Part shown: piece by piece, positions 51,505 through 60,995 of the stretch
Layout: each line of letters starts with the position of its first letter
Position numbering within the stretch: the stretch's first letter is position 1
Origin: Hahella chejuensis KCTC 2396
GTDB taxonomy: Bacteria; Pseudomonadota; Gammaproteobacteria; Pseudomonadales; Oleiphilaceae
Assembly: GCF_000012985.1 (NCBI RefSeq)
Contig: NC_007645.1
Location: 5,478,581 to 5,542,580, forward strand
DNA: 64,000 bases
Direction: 5' to 3'
The notes under the pieces: model-generated
Database searches by the model: none
What the model was told of the DNA's origin: nothing
The model's input: only the letters and a program-made list of their open reading frames with translations
Made by a program: the position numbers and the translations under genes

Positions 51505-52356
51505 CTATTTGGAGCGAACGTAGTCGTTAAGCTCCTGAAAACTGGGACGTACGTCCGAGTTCAGGGCCTTGCGCCCAAATTCGATGGCCAATTGCGGCGC
51601 CAGGCCGGTCATGGTCGCCAGTATGCTGACCTTGACGCACTCATAAGCTTTTATTTCCTGTGCGGCCAAGTTATGCATCGCGTGGGAGGCGGGGCCGACA
51701 AAGCCATAGGCCGCCAAGATCCCCAGAAAGGTCCCAACCAGGGCGGCGGCGACATGCACGCCCAATTCATCAGGCGGCCCTCCGAGCGATTTCATCGTGA
51801 TGACGATCCCCAACACAGCGGCGACAATCCCGAATCCCGGCAGAGCGTCGGCCACACGATTGACCGCATCGGCGGGCTTTTCCAGCTCCTGCATCCGGGT
51901 TTCCAGCTCCATGTCCATCAAGCCCTCCAACTCATGAGGGGCCATATTGCCGGTGCTCACTATGCGCAGATAATCGGTAATGAAATCGCGTAGTTTATCC
52001 ATGCGCACAATGGCGGGATAACGATTGAATATTTCACTGTTGAGAGGATCGTCCACGTCCGCTTCTATCGCCATAACGCCGGAGCGCCGCGCTTTATCAA
52101 ACAGGTCGTACATCAAACTGAGAAGATCCATATACACTACCCGGTTGAAGGGCGACCCCATGATCATTTTCGGAATGGTATGAAGGATCTGTTTGATAAC
52201 TTTGAAGGGATTGGAGATCAGAAAGGCGCCAAACGCCGCGCCGCAGATGATAATTAACTCGAAAGGCTGCCACAGAGCGGCCAGCTCCCCGTGCGACAAC
52301 ACATATCCGCCCAACACGCTGGCCAGAACGACGATCACTCCAAGAATTAAAAGCAT
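51505..52356 (-). CDS. motA: Flagellar stator protein MotA
   Basis: MotA has four membrane segments: MLLILGVIVVLASVLGGYV, LWQPFELIIICGAAFGAFLI, ALPGFGIVAAVLGIVITM and VAAALVGTFLGILAAYGFVGP. The cytoplasmic loop between segments 2 and 3 is large and charged and contains RRSGVMAIEADVDDP. The proline pair of the torque region (ADALPGFG and GFVGPAS) is present. The 283-residue length is normal. Segment 3 fits the proton-type rather than sodium-type family as judged by eye only. Confidence 0.94.
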   Translation of the reverse strand: MLLILGVIVVLASVLGGYVLSHGELAALWQPFELIIICGAAFGAFLISNPFKVIKQILHTIPKMIMGSPFNRVVYMDLLSLMYDLFDKARRSGVMAIEADVDDPLNSEIFNRYPAIVRMDKLRDFITDYLRIVSTGNMAPHELEGLMDMELETRMQELEKPADAVNRVADALPGFGIVAAVLGIVITMKSLGGPPDELGVHVAAALVGTFLGILAAYGFVGPASHAMHNLAAQEIKAYECVKVSILATMTGLAPQLAIEFGRKALNSDVRPSFQELNDYVRSK

Positions 52357-52451
52357 ACCAGGAACATTCTCTGCTTAAGTGACAAGGCAGCCACTATTAA
52401 CTACTTTTATATTGATAGTTAAGTTCAAAACCAGCGATTTCACAAATACTT

Positions 52452-54194
52452 ATGCAGGATACCGCACCGCCCCAGCAATCTACGGCGTGGGTGGATCAGT
52501 TGGTTAAAAAACCGCTGCCCCCCGTTACCGCCACCAATAAAATTCTGTTGGGACTGCTCAGCAAATCCTCCTTGTCCTACCAGGGGATGAGCGACTTCAT
52601 AAAAAACGACCCCGTGCTGGCGCTGACCGTTCTCGGCAAAGCCAACGTGGCGATTCGCAGCGACGAAAGCCTGGTGAAAACGCTGGCGCACGCCATCAGT
52701 CTGCTGGGAGTGGGGTTTCTGGAAAAACTACTGAAAGAGACGCCGCCGCCTGAATCGGATCGAGAAGAACCGGTGCGACGTTACCATCAGGCCATCGCCA
52801 CCAGCTTTTTCGCCGGTCATCTCGCATCCTACATTGCTGCGCACAAACACAAAGGTAAGGAAGAAGAGTATTTCTGGGGAGGCCTGTTCTGGGGGGCGCC
52901 GACCTGGTATCTATGGCGCTACACGCCCAAGAAAATGCAGGCCTGGACGCAAAGACTCGAGCACTCTTCGACACATCGCCGCTCTGTTGAGGAAAAAGTG
53001 TTTGGTGCTCCGTTTATTGCGGTTTGGAGCAAAATCCAGGAAGCGTTCGCCTTGCCGCAGACAGCCGTGGATGAACATTACCTACATGATCTTCCTCTGA
53101 TGAGGCAGCTTGTGCGCATCTCCCGTCGCTACAAAAGCACCGGGTCCGGCGATTTATCCGAAGACCGCGACCTGCGTTTGTTTGTAAACAAGCCGGAATT
53201 CATCGTTGGTTTAAGCAACCTTATCGCCTTTCATGCTCAGCTCAATTGGCGCAGCAGCATATTCAACCGCCTCTGCAAAGTGCTGGCGGTGTATCTGAAC
53301 AGCTCTCTCAGCGAGGTGATTCGGCAAACGCATCTCATCGCCATCGAATCGGCGCGCCTACACCCATTAGCATCAGGAAACCGGCTGGCGGAGTCGCTCT
53401 TGTGGGACCCGAAGCTACCCAATCGTCAGGAAGAAGACGCGCCCGCCGCCCCTGTAGCCGCCCCTGTAGCCGCCCCCTCTCCCGCTCAGGAGCCCAGGCC
53501 CACCCCAAGCAAAGAACCCAAAGTCGCTATGCCGCCTCCGCCACTTGTAGAAGAGGACAATACAGAAGAGCCCTTTTTTCGCGCGCAAACCGAACCGAAA
53601 GAAAAACCCGTTCCGCCCACTCGCCAGACCGCCCAGGCCGATGTCAGAAAATTACGCCATGGCAATCGAGACCTTTACGCCGAACTGACCAACATGATGC
53701 TGCAGTCGCCGCATCAGTTTAAAGACATCGCCTTTCTCATGAACAACGCCGCCCGCTGCGTAAAATACGGGGTGGGCCTGCATACCTGCGTCATCGCCCT
53801 GATCAACACCAAGCGCACACGCCTCAAGGGATATTATGCAGTAGGCGCGGAAGATCGTCCCGACCTGCCTCGTATCGACCTGGACCTGACTGAAGCCAGC
53901 CTGTTCAGCAAGCTGATGGAGAAGCCATCCAGCCTTTGGGTCAAGCCCGGCAGCTCTCCCAAAGTAAAAGCCATGATCCCCGACAGCTTCAAGGCGCTCA
54001 ACAAAATGGACGACTTCTTTCTTATGTCCCTGTTCGTGAAAACCCGCCCCGTTGCATTATTTTATGCGGACGCAGGCCTTGGTAGCCTGCCTCTCAGCGA
54101 GTATGAATATGAAAGCTTCAAGCATGTCTGTAGCTCGGCGACTCATGTTCTGCACCACTTCGCCGTACGCAATCAGCAGAATAAGAATGCATAG
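52452..54194 (+). CDS. HDOD-domain protein with C-terminal GAF-like domain
   Basis: A 580-residue signalling protein. The HDOD domain spans about residues 1-230 (LPPVTATNKILLGLLSKSS, DFIKNDPVLALTVLGKAN, HAISLLGVGFLEKLLKE). A linker rich in Ala and Pro at about 325-400 includes the tandem repeat APVAAPVAAP. The C-terminal 170 residues look GAF-like (LMNNAARCVKYGVGLHTCVIALIN, LKGYYAVGAEDRPDL, FFLMSLFVKTRPVALFYADAG). HDOD proteins act without catalytic HD residues as scaffolds in signalling and motility. It stands between motA and the rhodanese gene; the same position is kept in pseudomonads. Confidence 0.82.
   Translation: MQDTAPPQQSTAWVDQLVKKPLPPVTATNKILLGLLSKSSLSYQGMSDFIKNDPVLALTVLGKANVAIRSDESLVKTLAHAISLLGVGFLEKLLKETPPPESDREEPVRRYHQAIATSFFAGHLASYIAAHKHKGKEEEYFWGGLFWGAPTWYLWRYTPKKMQAWTQRLEHSSTHRRSVEEKVFGAPFIAVWSKIQEAFALPQTAVDEHYLHDLPLMRQLVRISRRYKSTGSGDLSEDRDLRLFVNKPEFIVGLSNLIAFHAQLNWRSSIFNRLCKVLAVYLNSSLSEVIRQTHLIAIESARLHPLASGNRLAESLLWDPKLPNRQEEDAPAAPVAAPVAAPSPAQEPRPTPSKEPKVAMPPPPLVEEDNTEEPFFRAQTEPKEKPVPPTRQTAQADVRKLRHGNRDLYAELTNMMLQSPHQFKDIAFLMNNAARCVKYGVGLHTCVIALINTKRTRLKGYYAVGAEDRPDLPRIDLDLTEASLFSKLMEKPSSLWVKPGSSPKVKAMIPDSFKALNKMDDFFLMSLFVKTRPVALFYADAGLGSLPLSEYEYESFKHVCSSATHVLHHFAVRNQQNKNA
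53445..53476 (+). repeat. 12-bp tandem repeat in the HDOD gene linker
   Basis: GCCGCCCCTGTA is repeated exactly at 53445-53456 and 53457-53468 and partly at 53469-53476. It encodes the Ala-Pro-Val linker and could change copy number by slippage in steps of four residues without breaking the frame. Confidence 0.7.
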
Positions 54195-54322
54195 CGCTCA
54201 CCTCTGAAAGCGCTATGCGCAAATAACCGCATTTGCTAACATCCGAGGCTTTCAACCGCCGCCCGACCTGCCACTCAGCGGCGCCTCTATATCTTACCGC
54301 CCAACCAAAAGAGAGCATCCCG

Positions 54323-55147
54323 ATGGCGAATAACCTGGACTCCCTGCCATTAATTCTTGAACCAGAACAGCTGGAGCCGCTGCTTGGCTCGCCCGGCTTG
54401 ATCCTCGTTGACCTTTGCCGCACGGAAAACTATCAAGCGGCGCATTTGCCGGGAGCGATTCATATACCGCCGGGGGCGACGCAGTATGGTCGTCCGCCCG
54501 CGCCCGGCCTGTTACCCGAGGAGTCTCAGCTACAAGCCATTGTTCAACACATTGGGTTACGTACGGACAGCCACGTAGTGGTGTACGACGATGAAGGCGG
54601 CGGCTGGGCCGGTCGCATGATCTGGTTACTTGATAGCATTGGATTTCAGCGATACAGCTACTTGAATGGCGGACTGGTCGCCTGGCATGACGAAGGGAGA
54701 CCGCTCACTCGCGAGGAGCCGACCGTCACGGCCGGCAATTACGATATTCGGTTGCGCTCAGAATCCACAGTGACCCTGGATCAATTACAAACCGAGCTGG
54801 GCGACCCCGCCCTGGGGATCTGGGACGCCCGATCACCGCAGGAATATCAAGGTCTACGCCAAGCAGCGATGCGCAATGGCCATATTCCCGGCGCCGTTAA
54901 TTACGAGTGGACCCGGGCGATGGACCCGTCCGCGGGCTTGCGCCTGCGCGACCTGACGGTAATCAAAGCGGAACTGGAAGCACTTGGCCTTAACGCGGAA
55001 AAACGCATCGTCACTCACTGCCAATCCCATCACCGCTCTGGACTGACTTATTTGCTCGGAAAGGCGTTGGGCTTTAATATGCGCGCCTACGCTGGGTCTT
55101 GGGGCGAGTGGGGCAACCACCCCGATACGCCGATCGACCAGCCCTGA
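54323..55147 (+). CDS. rhdA: Thiosulfate sulfurtransferase (rhodanese) RhdA type
   Basis: A tandem-domain rhodanese (274 residues) that moves sulfur from thiosulfate to an acceptor such as cyanide. The first, inactive domain holds VDLCRTENYQAAHLPGAIHIPPG, and the second the active loop CQSHHR (after RIVTH), nearly the CQTHHR of Azotobacter RhdA. IWDARSPQEYQGL begins the second domain. The frame extends back to 54233 without a real leader; ATG 54323 has GAGAG seven bases upstream. It precedes psd with 39 bases between. Confidence 0.92.
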   Translation: MANNLDSLPLILEPEQLEPLLGSPGLILVDLCRTENYQAAHLPGAIHIPPGATQYGRPPAPGLLPEESQLQAIVQHIGLRTDSHVVVYDDEGGGWAGRMIWLLDSIGFQRYSYLNGGLVAWHDEGRPLTREEPTVTAGNYDIRLRSESTVTLDQLQTELGDPALGIWDARSPQEYQGLRQAAMRNGHIPGAVNYEWTRAMDPSAGLRLRDLTVIKAELEALGLNAEKRIVTHCQSHHRSGLTYLLGKALGFNMRAYAGSWGEWGNHPDTPIDQP

Positions 55148-55186
55148 CAAGCCGCGTTTGCGGTAGTTTTACGCACGGAACACAAC

Positions 55187-56077
55187 ATGTCCTTATTTGA
55201 CCGTCTTTTTATTCTGAGCCAGCATCTGACTCCACAGCACGCGCTGTCGCGCGCCATTGGCAAGCTGGCGGATTCCAGGACGCCGTTTATAAAGAACACC
55301 TTCATCAAGTGGTTCATCAAGCGTTACAACGTAAACATGCAGGAAGCGCTGCTTCCGTCTGCGGAAGATTACACCTGCTTCAACGACTTTTTTACCCGAG
55401 CGTTAAAGGATGGCGCACGCCCTATCCACCCGGACGTCTCAAGACTGGTTACGCCGGTGGACGGCGCAGTATCACAGGCTGGTTCTATCGATTACGGCAA
55501 GATCTTCCAGGCCAAAGGCCACAGCTTCAGTCTCGTCGAGTTACTGGGGGGCGATCTGCAAAGAGCGCAGCCATTTATTGGCGGAGAATTCGCCACTATT
55601 TATCTATCCCCGAAGGACTACCACCGCATCCACATGCCGATCGACGGTGAATTGCGGGAGATGATCTTCGTTCCCGGCAAACTTTATTCCGTCAACCCGC
55701 TTACGACTGAGAACGTACCCGCCCTGTTCGCGCGCAATGAGCGCGTAGTGTGCATTTTTGACACGCCGCTGGGGCCGATGTCCATGACGCTGGTCGGCGC
55801 CATGATCGTCGCCAGCGTAGAAACGATTTGGGCAGGTAGAGTGGCGCCAATGAGCAAAACTGTGCGCAGCTACACCTACAAACCAGGCGAAGTCACGATC
55901 AAACGTGGCGAAGAAATGGGGCGTTTCTGCCTGGGCTCAACCGTTGTGATGACCTTCCCTAAAGGCGCCATGCGCTGGCGCGAAGGCCTCAAAGCGGAGA
56001 CGCCGGTGCGTTTGGGCGAAGATCTGGGCAAAATTTTGCAGACCGTAGCGACCGTTGACGAACAAAAAACGGATTAA
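55187..56077 (+). CDS. psd: Phosphatidylserine decarboxylase proenzyme
   Basis: Psd makes phosphatidylethanolamine at the inner membrane. The self-cleavage motif LGST is at about residues 249-252 (FCLGSTVVMTFP), where the serine becomes the pyruvoyl group. VTPVDGAVSQAG, LSPKDYHRIHMPIDG and VGAMIVASVETIW match the family; the conserved histidines are present. The 296-residue length is normal. It follows the rhodanese gene and converges on epmA. Confidence 0.95.
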   Translation: MSLFDRLFILSQHLTPQHALSRAIGKLADSRTPFIKNTFIKWFIKRYNVNMQEALLPSAEDYTCFNDFFTRALKDGARPIHPDVSRLVTPVDGAVSQAGSIDYGKIFQAKGHSFSLVELLGGDLQRAQPFIGGEFATIYLSPKDYHRIHMPIDGELREMIFVPGKLYSVNPLTTENVPALFARNERVVCIFDTPLGPMSMTLVGAMIVASVETIWAGRVAPMSKTVRSYTYKPGEVTIKRGEEMGRFCLGSTVVMTFPKGAMRWREGLKAETPVRLGEDLGKILQTVATVDEQKTD

Positions 56078-56087
56078 AATGACGACG

Positions 56088-56114
56088 GGCGACAGGCCGC
56101 TTCGGTCTGTCGCC
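56088..56114. other. Hairpin between convergent psd and epmA
   Basis: GGCGACAG-GCC at 56088-56098 pairs with GGT-CTGTCGCC at 56104-56114 (11 bp including one G-T pair, 5-base loop). There is no T tract, so it may be a weak terminator for both genes. Confidence 0.4.
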
Positions 56115-56126
56115 GCGACGTTTCAG

Positions 56127-57083
56127 CTAGATTCTATCCGCCGGAAATCCCAACACATCCTCTAACCGGCTTTTCCCTTCGAGCACCATGAACAACCTAT
56201 CTACGCCCAATGCAATGCCAGAGGACTCCGGCATATAAGGCAGCGCCGCCAGTAAACGCTCATCCACTGGGATAACCGGTTTCTTCGCCGCCGATCTGGC
56301 GATATTGTCTTCTTCAAAGCGCCGTCTTTGCTCAACAGGATCTATCAACTCGTCATAAGCATTAGCAATCTCAACTCCATTGATGTACAGCTCAAAGCGG
56401 AAAGCCACCGCGTCGCCCTCTGCGTCTTCGCCGACCCTGGCCAACGCCGCCTGACTCGGCGGATAGTCACGGATAAACACAGCCCCCAAGGGTTTCAACG
56501 CCGGCTCGACCCTGTGAGTCATCAGCACATCCAACGCCTCATCCCGGCTCAACTCTGACGCCGTCATGCCGCTGGCCTGCGCCGCAGCTTCCTGCAGCAC
56601 CGACGCGCCCGCCCGATACGGGTCCAGATCGACAAAGCGCTGAAACGCCTCCCGATAACTCATACATTCCGCTTTTTCTTCATAGCCCAGACTGGCCAGA
56701 AGCTCCTCCACCTCCCTTTGCAGGTCCTGAAGAGAAAAGCCAGGACGATACCACTCCAGCATAGCGAACTCCGGATTATGACGGGCGCCAATTTCACCGC
56801 GCCGAAACGCGCGGGTAATCTGGTAGATAGGTCCCGAACCGGCGGCGAGCAATCGCTTCATGGCGTGCTCTGGCGAAGTCAGTAGATAGCGAGGCTCTGA
56901 GTCGGCGCTAATAACATCAAAGCTGTCCAGGTTAAGGTCCGTCGCGGTAACGCTGCTCAGTAAAGGCGTATCCACTTCCAGGACCTGCCGGGCATCGAAG
57001 AAGGCGCGGATACGCTTAACGAAATCAGCTCTTTTGCGAAGGGTGTCGATTGCGGCGCTTGGGCGCCAGTCTGGCTGTTGCAT
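56127..57083 (-). CDS. epmA: EF-P lysine ligase EpmA
   Basis: EpmA (GenX/PoxA) is a shortened class II LysRS-like enzyme that attaches beta-lysine to EF-P. Motif 2-type sequence FRRGEIGARHNPEFAMLEWYRP and motif 3-type GIALGVDRLFMVLEGKSRLEDV are clear, while the N-terminal anticodon-binding domain of LysRS is absent, as expected. The frame reaches 57158, but ATG 57083 starts the conserved part (MQQPDWRPSAAIDTLRKRADFVKRIRAFF) and gives 318 residues, close to E. coli EpmA. The efp terminator lies between it and efp. Confidence 0.95.
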   Translation of the reverse strand: MQQPDWRPSAAIDTLRKRADFVKRIRAFFDARQVLEVDTPLLSSVTATDLNLDSFDVISADSEPRYLLTSPEHAMKRLLAAGSGPIYQITRAFRRGEIGARHNPEFAMLEWYRPGFSLQDLQREVEELLASLGYEEKAECMSYREAFQRFVDLDPYRAGASVLQEAAAQASGMTASELSRDEALDVLMTHRVEPALKPLGAVFIRDYPPSQAALARVGEDAEGDAVAFRFELYINGVEIANAYDELIDPVEQRRRFEEDNIARSAAKKPVIPVDERLLAALPYMPESSGIALGVDRLFMVLEGKSRLEDVLGFPADRI

Positions 57084-57121
57084 AGTGGGATAAGAAAAAG
57101 CATCAGTCTGAAACAATAAAA

Positions 57122-57148
57122 AAAGGCGAATCCAACGAATTCGCCTTT
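57122..57148 (-). terminator. Terminator of efp
   Basis: AAAGGCGAAT and ATTCGCCTTT form a 10-bp stem with a 7-base loop, followed on the minus strand by a T run. It lies 42 bases after the efp stop and before the epmA start. Confidence 0.85.
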
Positions 57149-57189
57149 CCTGAGTCAACGCGCAGCCTTCACAGGCCTTTACGGTCTTA

Positions 57190-57762
57190 TCAGCTCTTAA
57201 CGCGGCTCACGTATTCACCGGAACGAGTGTCGACTTTGATCATTTCGCCCTGGTTAATAAACAGAGGAACGGCCACCACAGCGCCGGTGGTCAGTTTGGC
57301 TGGCTTGCTGCCGCCCTGAGCGGTGTCGCCGCGCACGCCGGGATCGGTTTCAACAATTTCCAGCTCGACAAAGTTGGGCGGAGATACAGACAAAGGCGCG
57401 CCGTTGTATAAGGTCACGGTGTAGACGTCCTGCTCTTTCAGCCACTTAGTGGTGTCGCCGACAGCGGAAACGTCCGCCGCGTGCTGTTCGAAAGAGCCGT
57501 CAGTCAGCATGAAGTGATAGAATTCGCCGTCGGTGTACAGGTATTCCATATCCAGATCCACGACATCCGCGCCTTCCACGGAATCACCGGATTTGAAAGT
57601 GCGCTCGCCGACGCGGCCAGACTTCAGGTTACGGAACTTGACCCGGTTGAACGCCTGTCCTTTTCCGGGTTTGACAAACTCGTTCTCAATAATGGAACAA
57701 GGGTCTCCGTCCAGCATAATCTTGAGACCTGATTTGAATTCGTTGGTAGAATAGTTGGCCAT
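57190..57762 (-). CDS. efp: Elongation factor P
   Basis: EF-P rescues ribosomes stalled at polyproline stretches. The modified residue is K34 in the loop PGKGQAF, the lysine form used with EpmA and EpmB, unlike the arginine form that is rhamnosylated in P. aeruginosa. Domain order (KOW-like 1-65, OB 66-128, OB 129-190) is normal, and the end [16 protein letters not shown] is typical. At 190 residues the length is normal. It is divergent from epmB. Confidence 0.97.
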   Translation of the reverse strand: MANYSTNEFKSGLKIMLDGDPCSIIENEFVKPGKGQAFNRVKFRNLKSGRVGERTFKSGDSVEGADVVDLDMEYLYTDGEFYHFMLTDGSFEQHAADVSAVGDTTKWLKEQDVYTVTLYNGAPLSVSPPNFVELEIVETDPGVRGDTAQGGSKPAKLTTGAVVAVPLFINQGEMIKVDTRSGEYVSRVKS

Positions 57763-57846
57763 ACTTCCTCTTGAAACAGAATGATCGCCAGACGGCGACG
57801 CATGTTAAAATTCGGTCAGAACCTGACGTGTGGTGCAAATTTGTAA

Positions 57847-58893
57847 ATGATAGCCCGAAATCCGGTTGCAGTAGAAGTCTGCGACGCGAAACTTGACGCC
57901 CAATCCGCCCCCTCACTCTCCTGGAACCAGCAAATTGCCGACATGATCAAGTCGCCGCAGGAACTGCTGTCGCTCCTGGAGTTGCCGGAAGCGCTGTTGC
58001 AAGATGCGCTTCCCGGGCATGCGCAGTTTCCAGTGCGGGCCACTCGCGATTACGTGCGCCGCATGAAAAAAGGCGACCCGAGCGACCCTCTGCTATTACA
58101 GGTGCTCCCCCTGCATCTGGAACAGCAGGAAATGATCGGTTATAGCGCAGATCCACTGAGCGAAGCGGATTACACTGCATCCAAAGGCATTTTGCAGAAG
58201 TACCACGGCCGCGCCTTGCTTATTACTACAAGCGCCTGCGCCATCCATTGCCGCTATTGCTTCCGACGCCATTTTCCCTACAGTGAACACCGCCAAAGCC
58301 GTGCGCAATGGAAGGAAGCGCTAGCAACCTTGCCAGGCGACGGAGGCGTCAGTGAAATCATTCTTAGCGGCGGCGATCCGCTTATGCTGAATAACCCGGT
58401 TCTCGATGAACTGCTTACTCTCATCGCAGAGCTGCCGCAGATCAGCAAGGTGAGACTACATACCCGCCTGCCAATCATGCTGCCGGACCGCATAGACCAG
58501 GGGCTACTGGATCTGCTCTCCAACCGTCCGTTTAAAACTATCATGGTGATCCACGCCAACCATGGCGCGGAGCTGGACGCCTCAGTGGAAAAAGCATTGG
58601 CGCGACTGCGTCCAGTCGTTCACATGATGCTGAATCAAACAGTTCTGTTGAAAGGCGTTAATGATGACTCATCCACCCTCGCCGCTCTCAGCGAGAGATT
58701 GTTTGAATGCGGCGTCACACCCTATTACCTGCATCAACTCGACAAAGTTCAGGGCGCCGCTCATTTTGACTGTGGCGACGAACGCCTTTCTTCTTTAATG
58801 CAAGCGTTAAGAGCCAAGCTACCAGGATACCTGGTTCCACGCCTGGTCAGAGAGATCCCCGGAGCGCCCTCCAAAACGCCCATCTTCGCTTAA
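57847..58893 (+). CDS. epmB: EF-P beta-lysylation protein EpmB (lysine 2,3-aminomutase family)
   Basis: EpmB converts alpha-lysine to R-beta-lysine, the substrate of EpmA. The radical-SAM motif is CAIHCRYC near residues 122-129, in the LITTSACAIHCRYCFRRHFPY segment typical of KAM-family proteins, followed by EIILSGGDPLMLNN. The 348-residue length is normal and shorter than true lysine aminomutases. It is divergent from efp across 84 bases, completing the set efp/epmA/epmB. Confidence 0.95.
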   Translation: MIARNPVAVEVCDAKLDAQSAPSLSWNQQIADMIKSPQELLSLLELPEALLQDALPGHAQFPVRATRDYVRRMKKGDPSDPLLLQVLPLHLEQQEMIGYSADPLSEADYTASKGILQKYHGRALLITTSACAIHCRYCFRRHFPYSEHRQSRAQWKEALATLPGDGGVSEIILSGGDPLMLNNPVLDELLTLIAELPQISKVRLHTRLPIMLPDRIDQGLLDLLSNRPFKTIMVIHANHGAELDASVEKALARLRPVVHMMLNQTVLLKGVNDDSSTLAALSERLFECGVTPYYLHQLDKVQGAAHFDCGDERLSSLMQALRAKLPGYLVPRLVREIPGAPSKTPIFA

Positions 58894-58923
58894 GCGGAGA
58901 CAAGGGCGCAGCGCAAAAAAGTT

Positions 58924-58951
58924 TTGACAGGGATGACTGGTTATGTAACTT
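58924..58951 (+). promoter_or_regulatory. Possible promoter upstream of the FimW-like gene
   Basis: A perfect TTGACA at 58924-58929 is followed after 16 bases by TAACTT at 58946-58951, a weak minus-10. It lies about 210 bases before the gene. Confidence 0.35.
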
Positions 58952-59008
58952 TTTGTCGCTTTGTGTTACACCCGTGTTAATCGTAAAAGTTTGCAAAAGC
59001 AGGGATTT

Positions 59009-59022
59009 TGGAGGCCCCTCCA
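59009..59022. promoter_or_regulatory. Palindrome upstream of the FimW-like gene
   Basis: TGGAGGccCCTCCA is a perfect inverted repeat (6-bp arms, 2-base centre) in the gap between epmB and the FimW-like gene, about 60 bases downstream of the possible promoter. The regulator, if any, is unknown. Confidence 0.3.
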
Positions 59023-59161
59023 CTCCCTTTGAAGAATCTTTGCTATTCTAAAAGCAAGAATTTTCATTTATTTTGAAAAAACGCGCGTATCTCGCTGGAT
59101 TCATTAAGTTATCGGCAGGCATGCGTTCAGGTCACCACGAAAACTACAATGGTTGTCATGC

Positions 59162-60964
59162 ATGGACGGTCAAAGTACTGCGCCGAAAATAACTGTTCCT
59201 GAGCTCAAGCTCACCTCGCTGTCCTTCTGCGAACCTAACGTTAAGCAGTTGGAGCATTGGGTGAGTCAGCTGCCCATCGCCAACATTGGCGAAACCGCCA
59301 AACGGCTATACCATGCGATTATTGAACTCAACCAGCTAATTACCGCACCCGCTAACCGTTTTCAATTAATGGAAGTCGTCCGTGGACCTATTTATTACGT
59401 CTGCACGGAGTTATCAAAGCACTTTCTTAACCACTCAATAGTCCTGCCGGAAAAACAGCGCAAAATCGCCAACCTCGCCCAAGCCCTTCAGTTACATCTG
59501 GCTAACGGCTATAAATTGGTGATTCACGACCAGCTCAGCGCCTCCATGTCGGATCGCGCCAAAAAGTCTCTGGCGACGGCCTGCCATCGCGCAATCAGCG
59601 ACCTTTCCCGTTGCGTATTACGCGCCTGCCAGCTGTATTGCCAAAGCCCGACCAATGTCTGGCTGGAAATTCATCAGCTCTACAAATTCGCGCGCACCTA
59701 TAAATTCGCCAACGCAAAAGTACGTGACGAGCAGTCTAAGTTATTTGAAGAAACCACACTGGAGCATATCTATAAGCGCGTGCTGCTGCTTGGCTGCTGC
59801 AAACCCAATCAGATGCGCCAGAATGATATCGCCGCCGCTTTCGAGGCCTTCGAGTCTTGGGCGCAATTCACGGATGTGTTGGACGACGTCGAGACGAATG
59901 CGCTATTCATCGTCAATCCCGGCGCAGATGCGGCGCCCCACTATCGTAGCCTGCAAAGCGCAGCGCCCACCCTGGACTCTTTCGGTTTCGACACCGCCCG
60001 CCTGGTGGACAGGCTGACGGACTACATCGCCTACGTGAACACCCATAAGAAAACGCCGGAAGGCGTTTTGGACATGCCTGTGCGGATGACCGACAACGTA
60101 TTGTCCTCACTGAGCCAGGCGTTGGGCATTCTGACGAAACGCACTTTTAAGCGCATGTCCAGCACAGGTCGCGTCTTCCTGAGCGTCGGCCTCTCCGCCA
60201 CACACTTTTTCTGCGCCAACGGCGTCGAGTTCAACACACTGCTGATGTCGAAGAACGACGATGAAGATGACGTCAATTATTTCATGCAGCGCGCGCGCAA
60301 AACCGATGTCTGGAACTCCTCTTTCGACGCAGGCCCCACTCGTGATGATCGCGGCCGTGCGGCGGAAATGTCGCCCATCAACTATCCCGGCATCAACCGC
60401 ATCAAACAGACGGAAACCAAAGCCAACTACATGCAGCATATCGTGCCTCTGGTGAACACCAGTCCGGGCGGTTACTGCATTCAATGGGTGGGCGACGTGC
60501 CCGGCAATGTGCAGGCCGGCGAGTTACTCGGCGTGCGTGAAGATGAGTCTCATCCCTGGAGCATTTCCGTCATCCGCTGGATTCGCCAGATCAAGCAACA
60601 CGGCACCCAGTTCGGCGTGGAGTTGCTCGCTCCGAGCGCCAAGCCTTGCGGCGTACAGCTCACGCAGAAAACCGGTGAAGGCAGCGAGTTCTTGCGCGGA
60701 CTGTTATTGCCGGAGCTTCCCTCCATCGGGCAGCCGGCGACGCTCATCACCCCACGCCTGCCGTTCCAGGTGGGCCATAAAGTCATCATCAACAAACAGG
60801 GACGCGAAACCAAAGTGCAGCTTTGCCGCCGAGTGTCCGCTACCGGCAGTTTCAGCCAGTTTGAGATTAAGTTTTTAAATCAATCGCTTAATCAAGCTCA
60901 GGAAGAGGTCAAAACCACTGGCGCAAGCGAAGATGATTTTGATTCATTGTGGCCGTCCTTATAG
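59162..60964 (+). CDS. FimW-like PilZ-type effector, probable type IV pilus regulator
   Basis: A 600-residue soluble protein directly upstream of fimX. In P. aeruginosa the gene at this place (PA4958, as I recall) is fimW, a c-di-GMP-binding effector of type IV pilus assembly. Residues 1-400 are mainly helical and without a known domain. The C-terminal 180 residues look like a divergent PilZ domain: NTSPGGYC (N-x-S-x-x-G) at about 440-447, VQAGELLGVRED, WSISVIRWIRQI and GTQFGVELLAPSA. The arginine pair RxxxR is not evident. ATG 59162 is chosen over TTG 59153. The FimW identity rests on position and layout. Confidence 0.65.
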   Translation: MDGQSTAPKITVPELKLTSLSFCEPNVKQLEHWVSQLPIANIGETAKRLYHAIIELNQLITAPANRFQLMEVVRGPIYYVCTELSKHFLNHSIVLPEKQRKIANLAQALQLHLANGYKLVIHDQLSASMSDRAKKSLATACHRAISDLSRCVLRACQLYCQSPTNVWLEIHQLYKFARTYKFANAKVRDEQSKLFEETTLEHIYKRVLLLGCCKPNQMRQNDIAAAFEAFESWAQFTDVLDDVETNALFIVNPGADAAPHYRSLQSAAPTLDSFGFDTARLVDRLTDYIAYVNTHKKTPEGVLDMPVRMTDNVLSSLSQALGILTKRTFKRMSSTGRVFLSVGLSATHFFCANGVEFNTLLMSKNDDEDDVNYFMQRARKTDVWNSSFDAGPTRDDRGRAAEMSPINYPGINRIKQTETKANYMQHIVPLVNTSPGGYCIQWVGDVPGNVQAGELLGVREDESHPWSISVIRWIRQIKQHGTQFGVELLAPSAKPCGVQLTQKTGEGSEFLRGLLLPELPSIGQPATLITPRLPFQVGHKVIINKQGRETKVQLCRRVSATGSFSQFEIKFLNQSLNQAQEEVKTTGASEDDFDSLWPSL

Positions 60965-60995
60965 GAACGAACGTCAAATTACTTAATATATTTCC

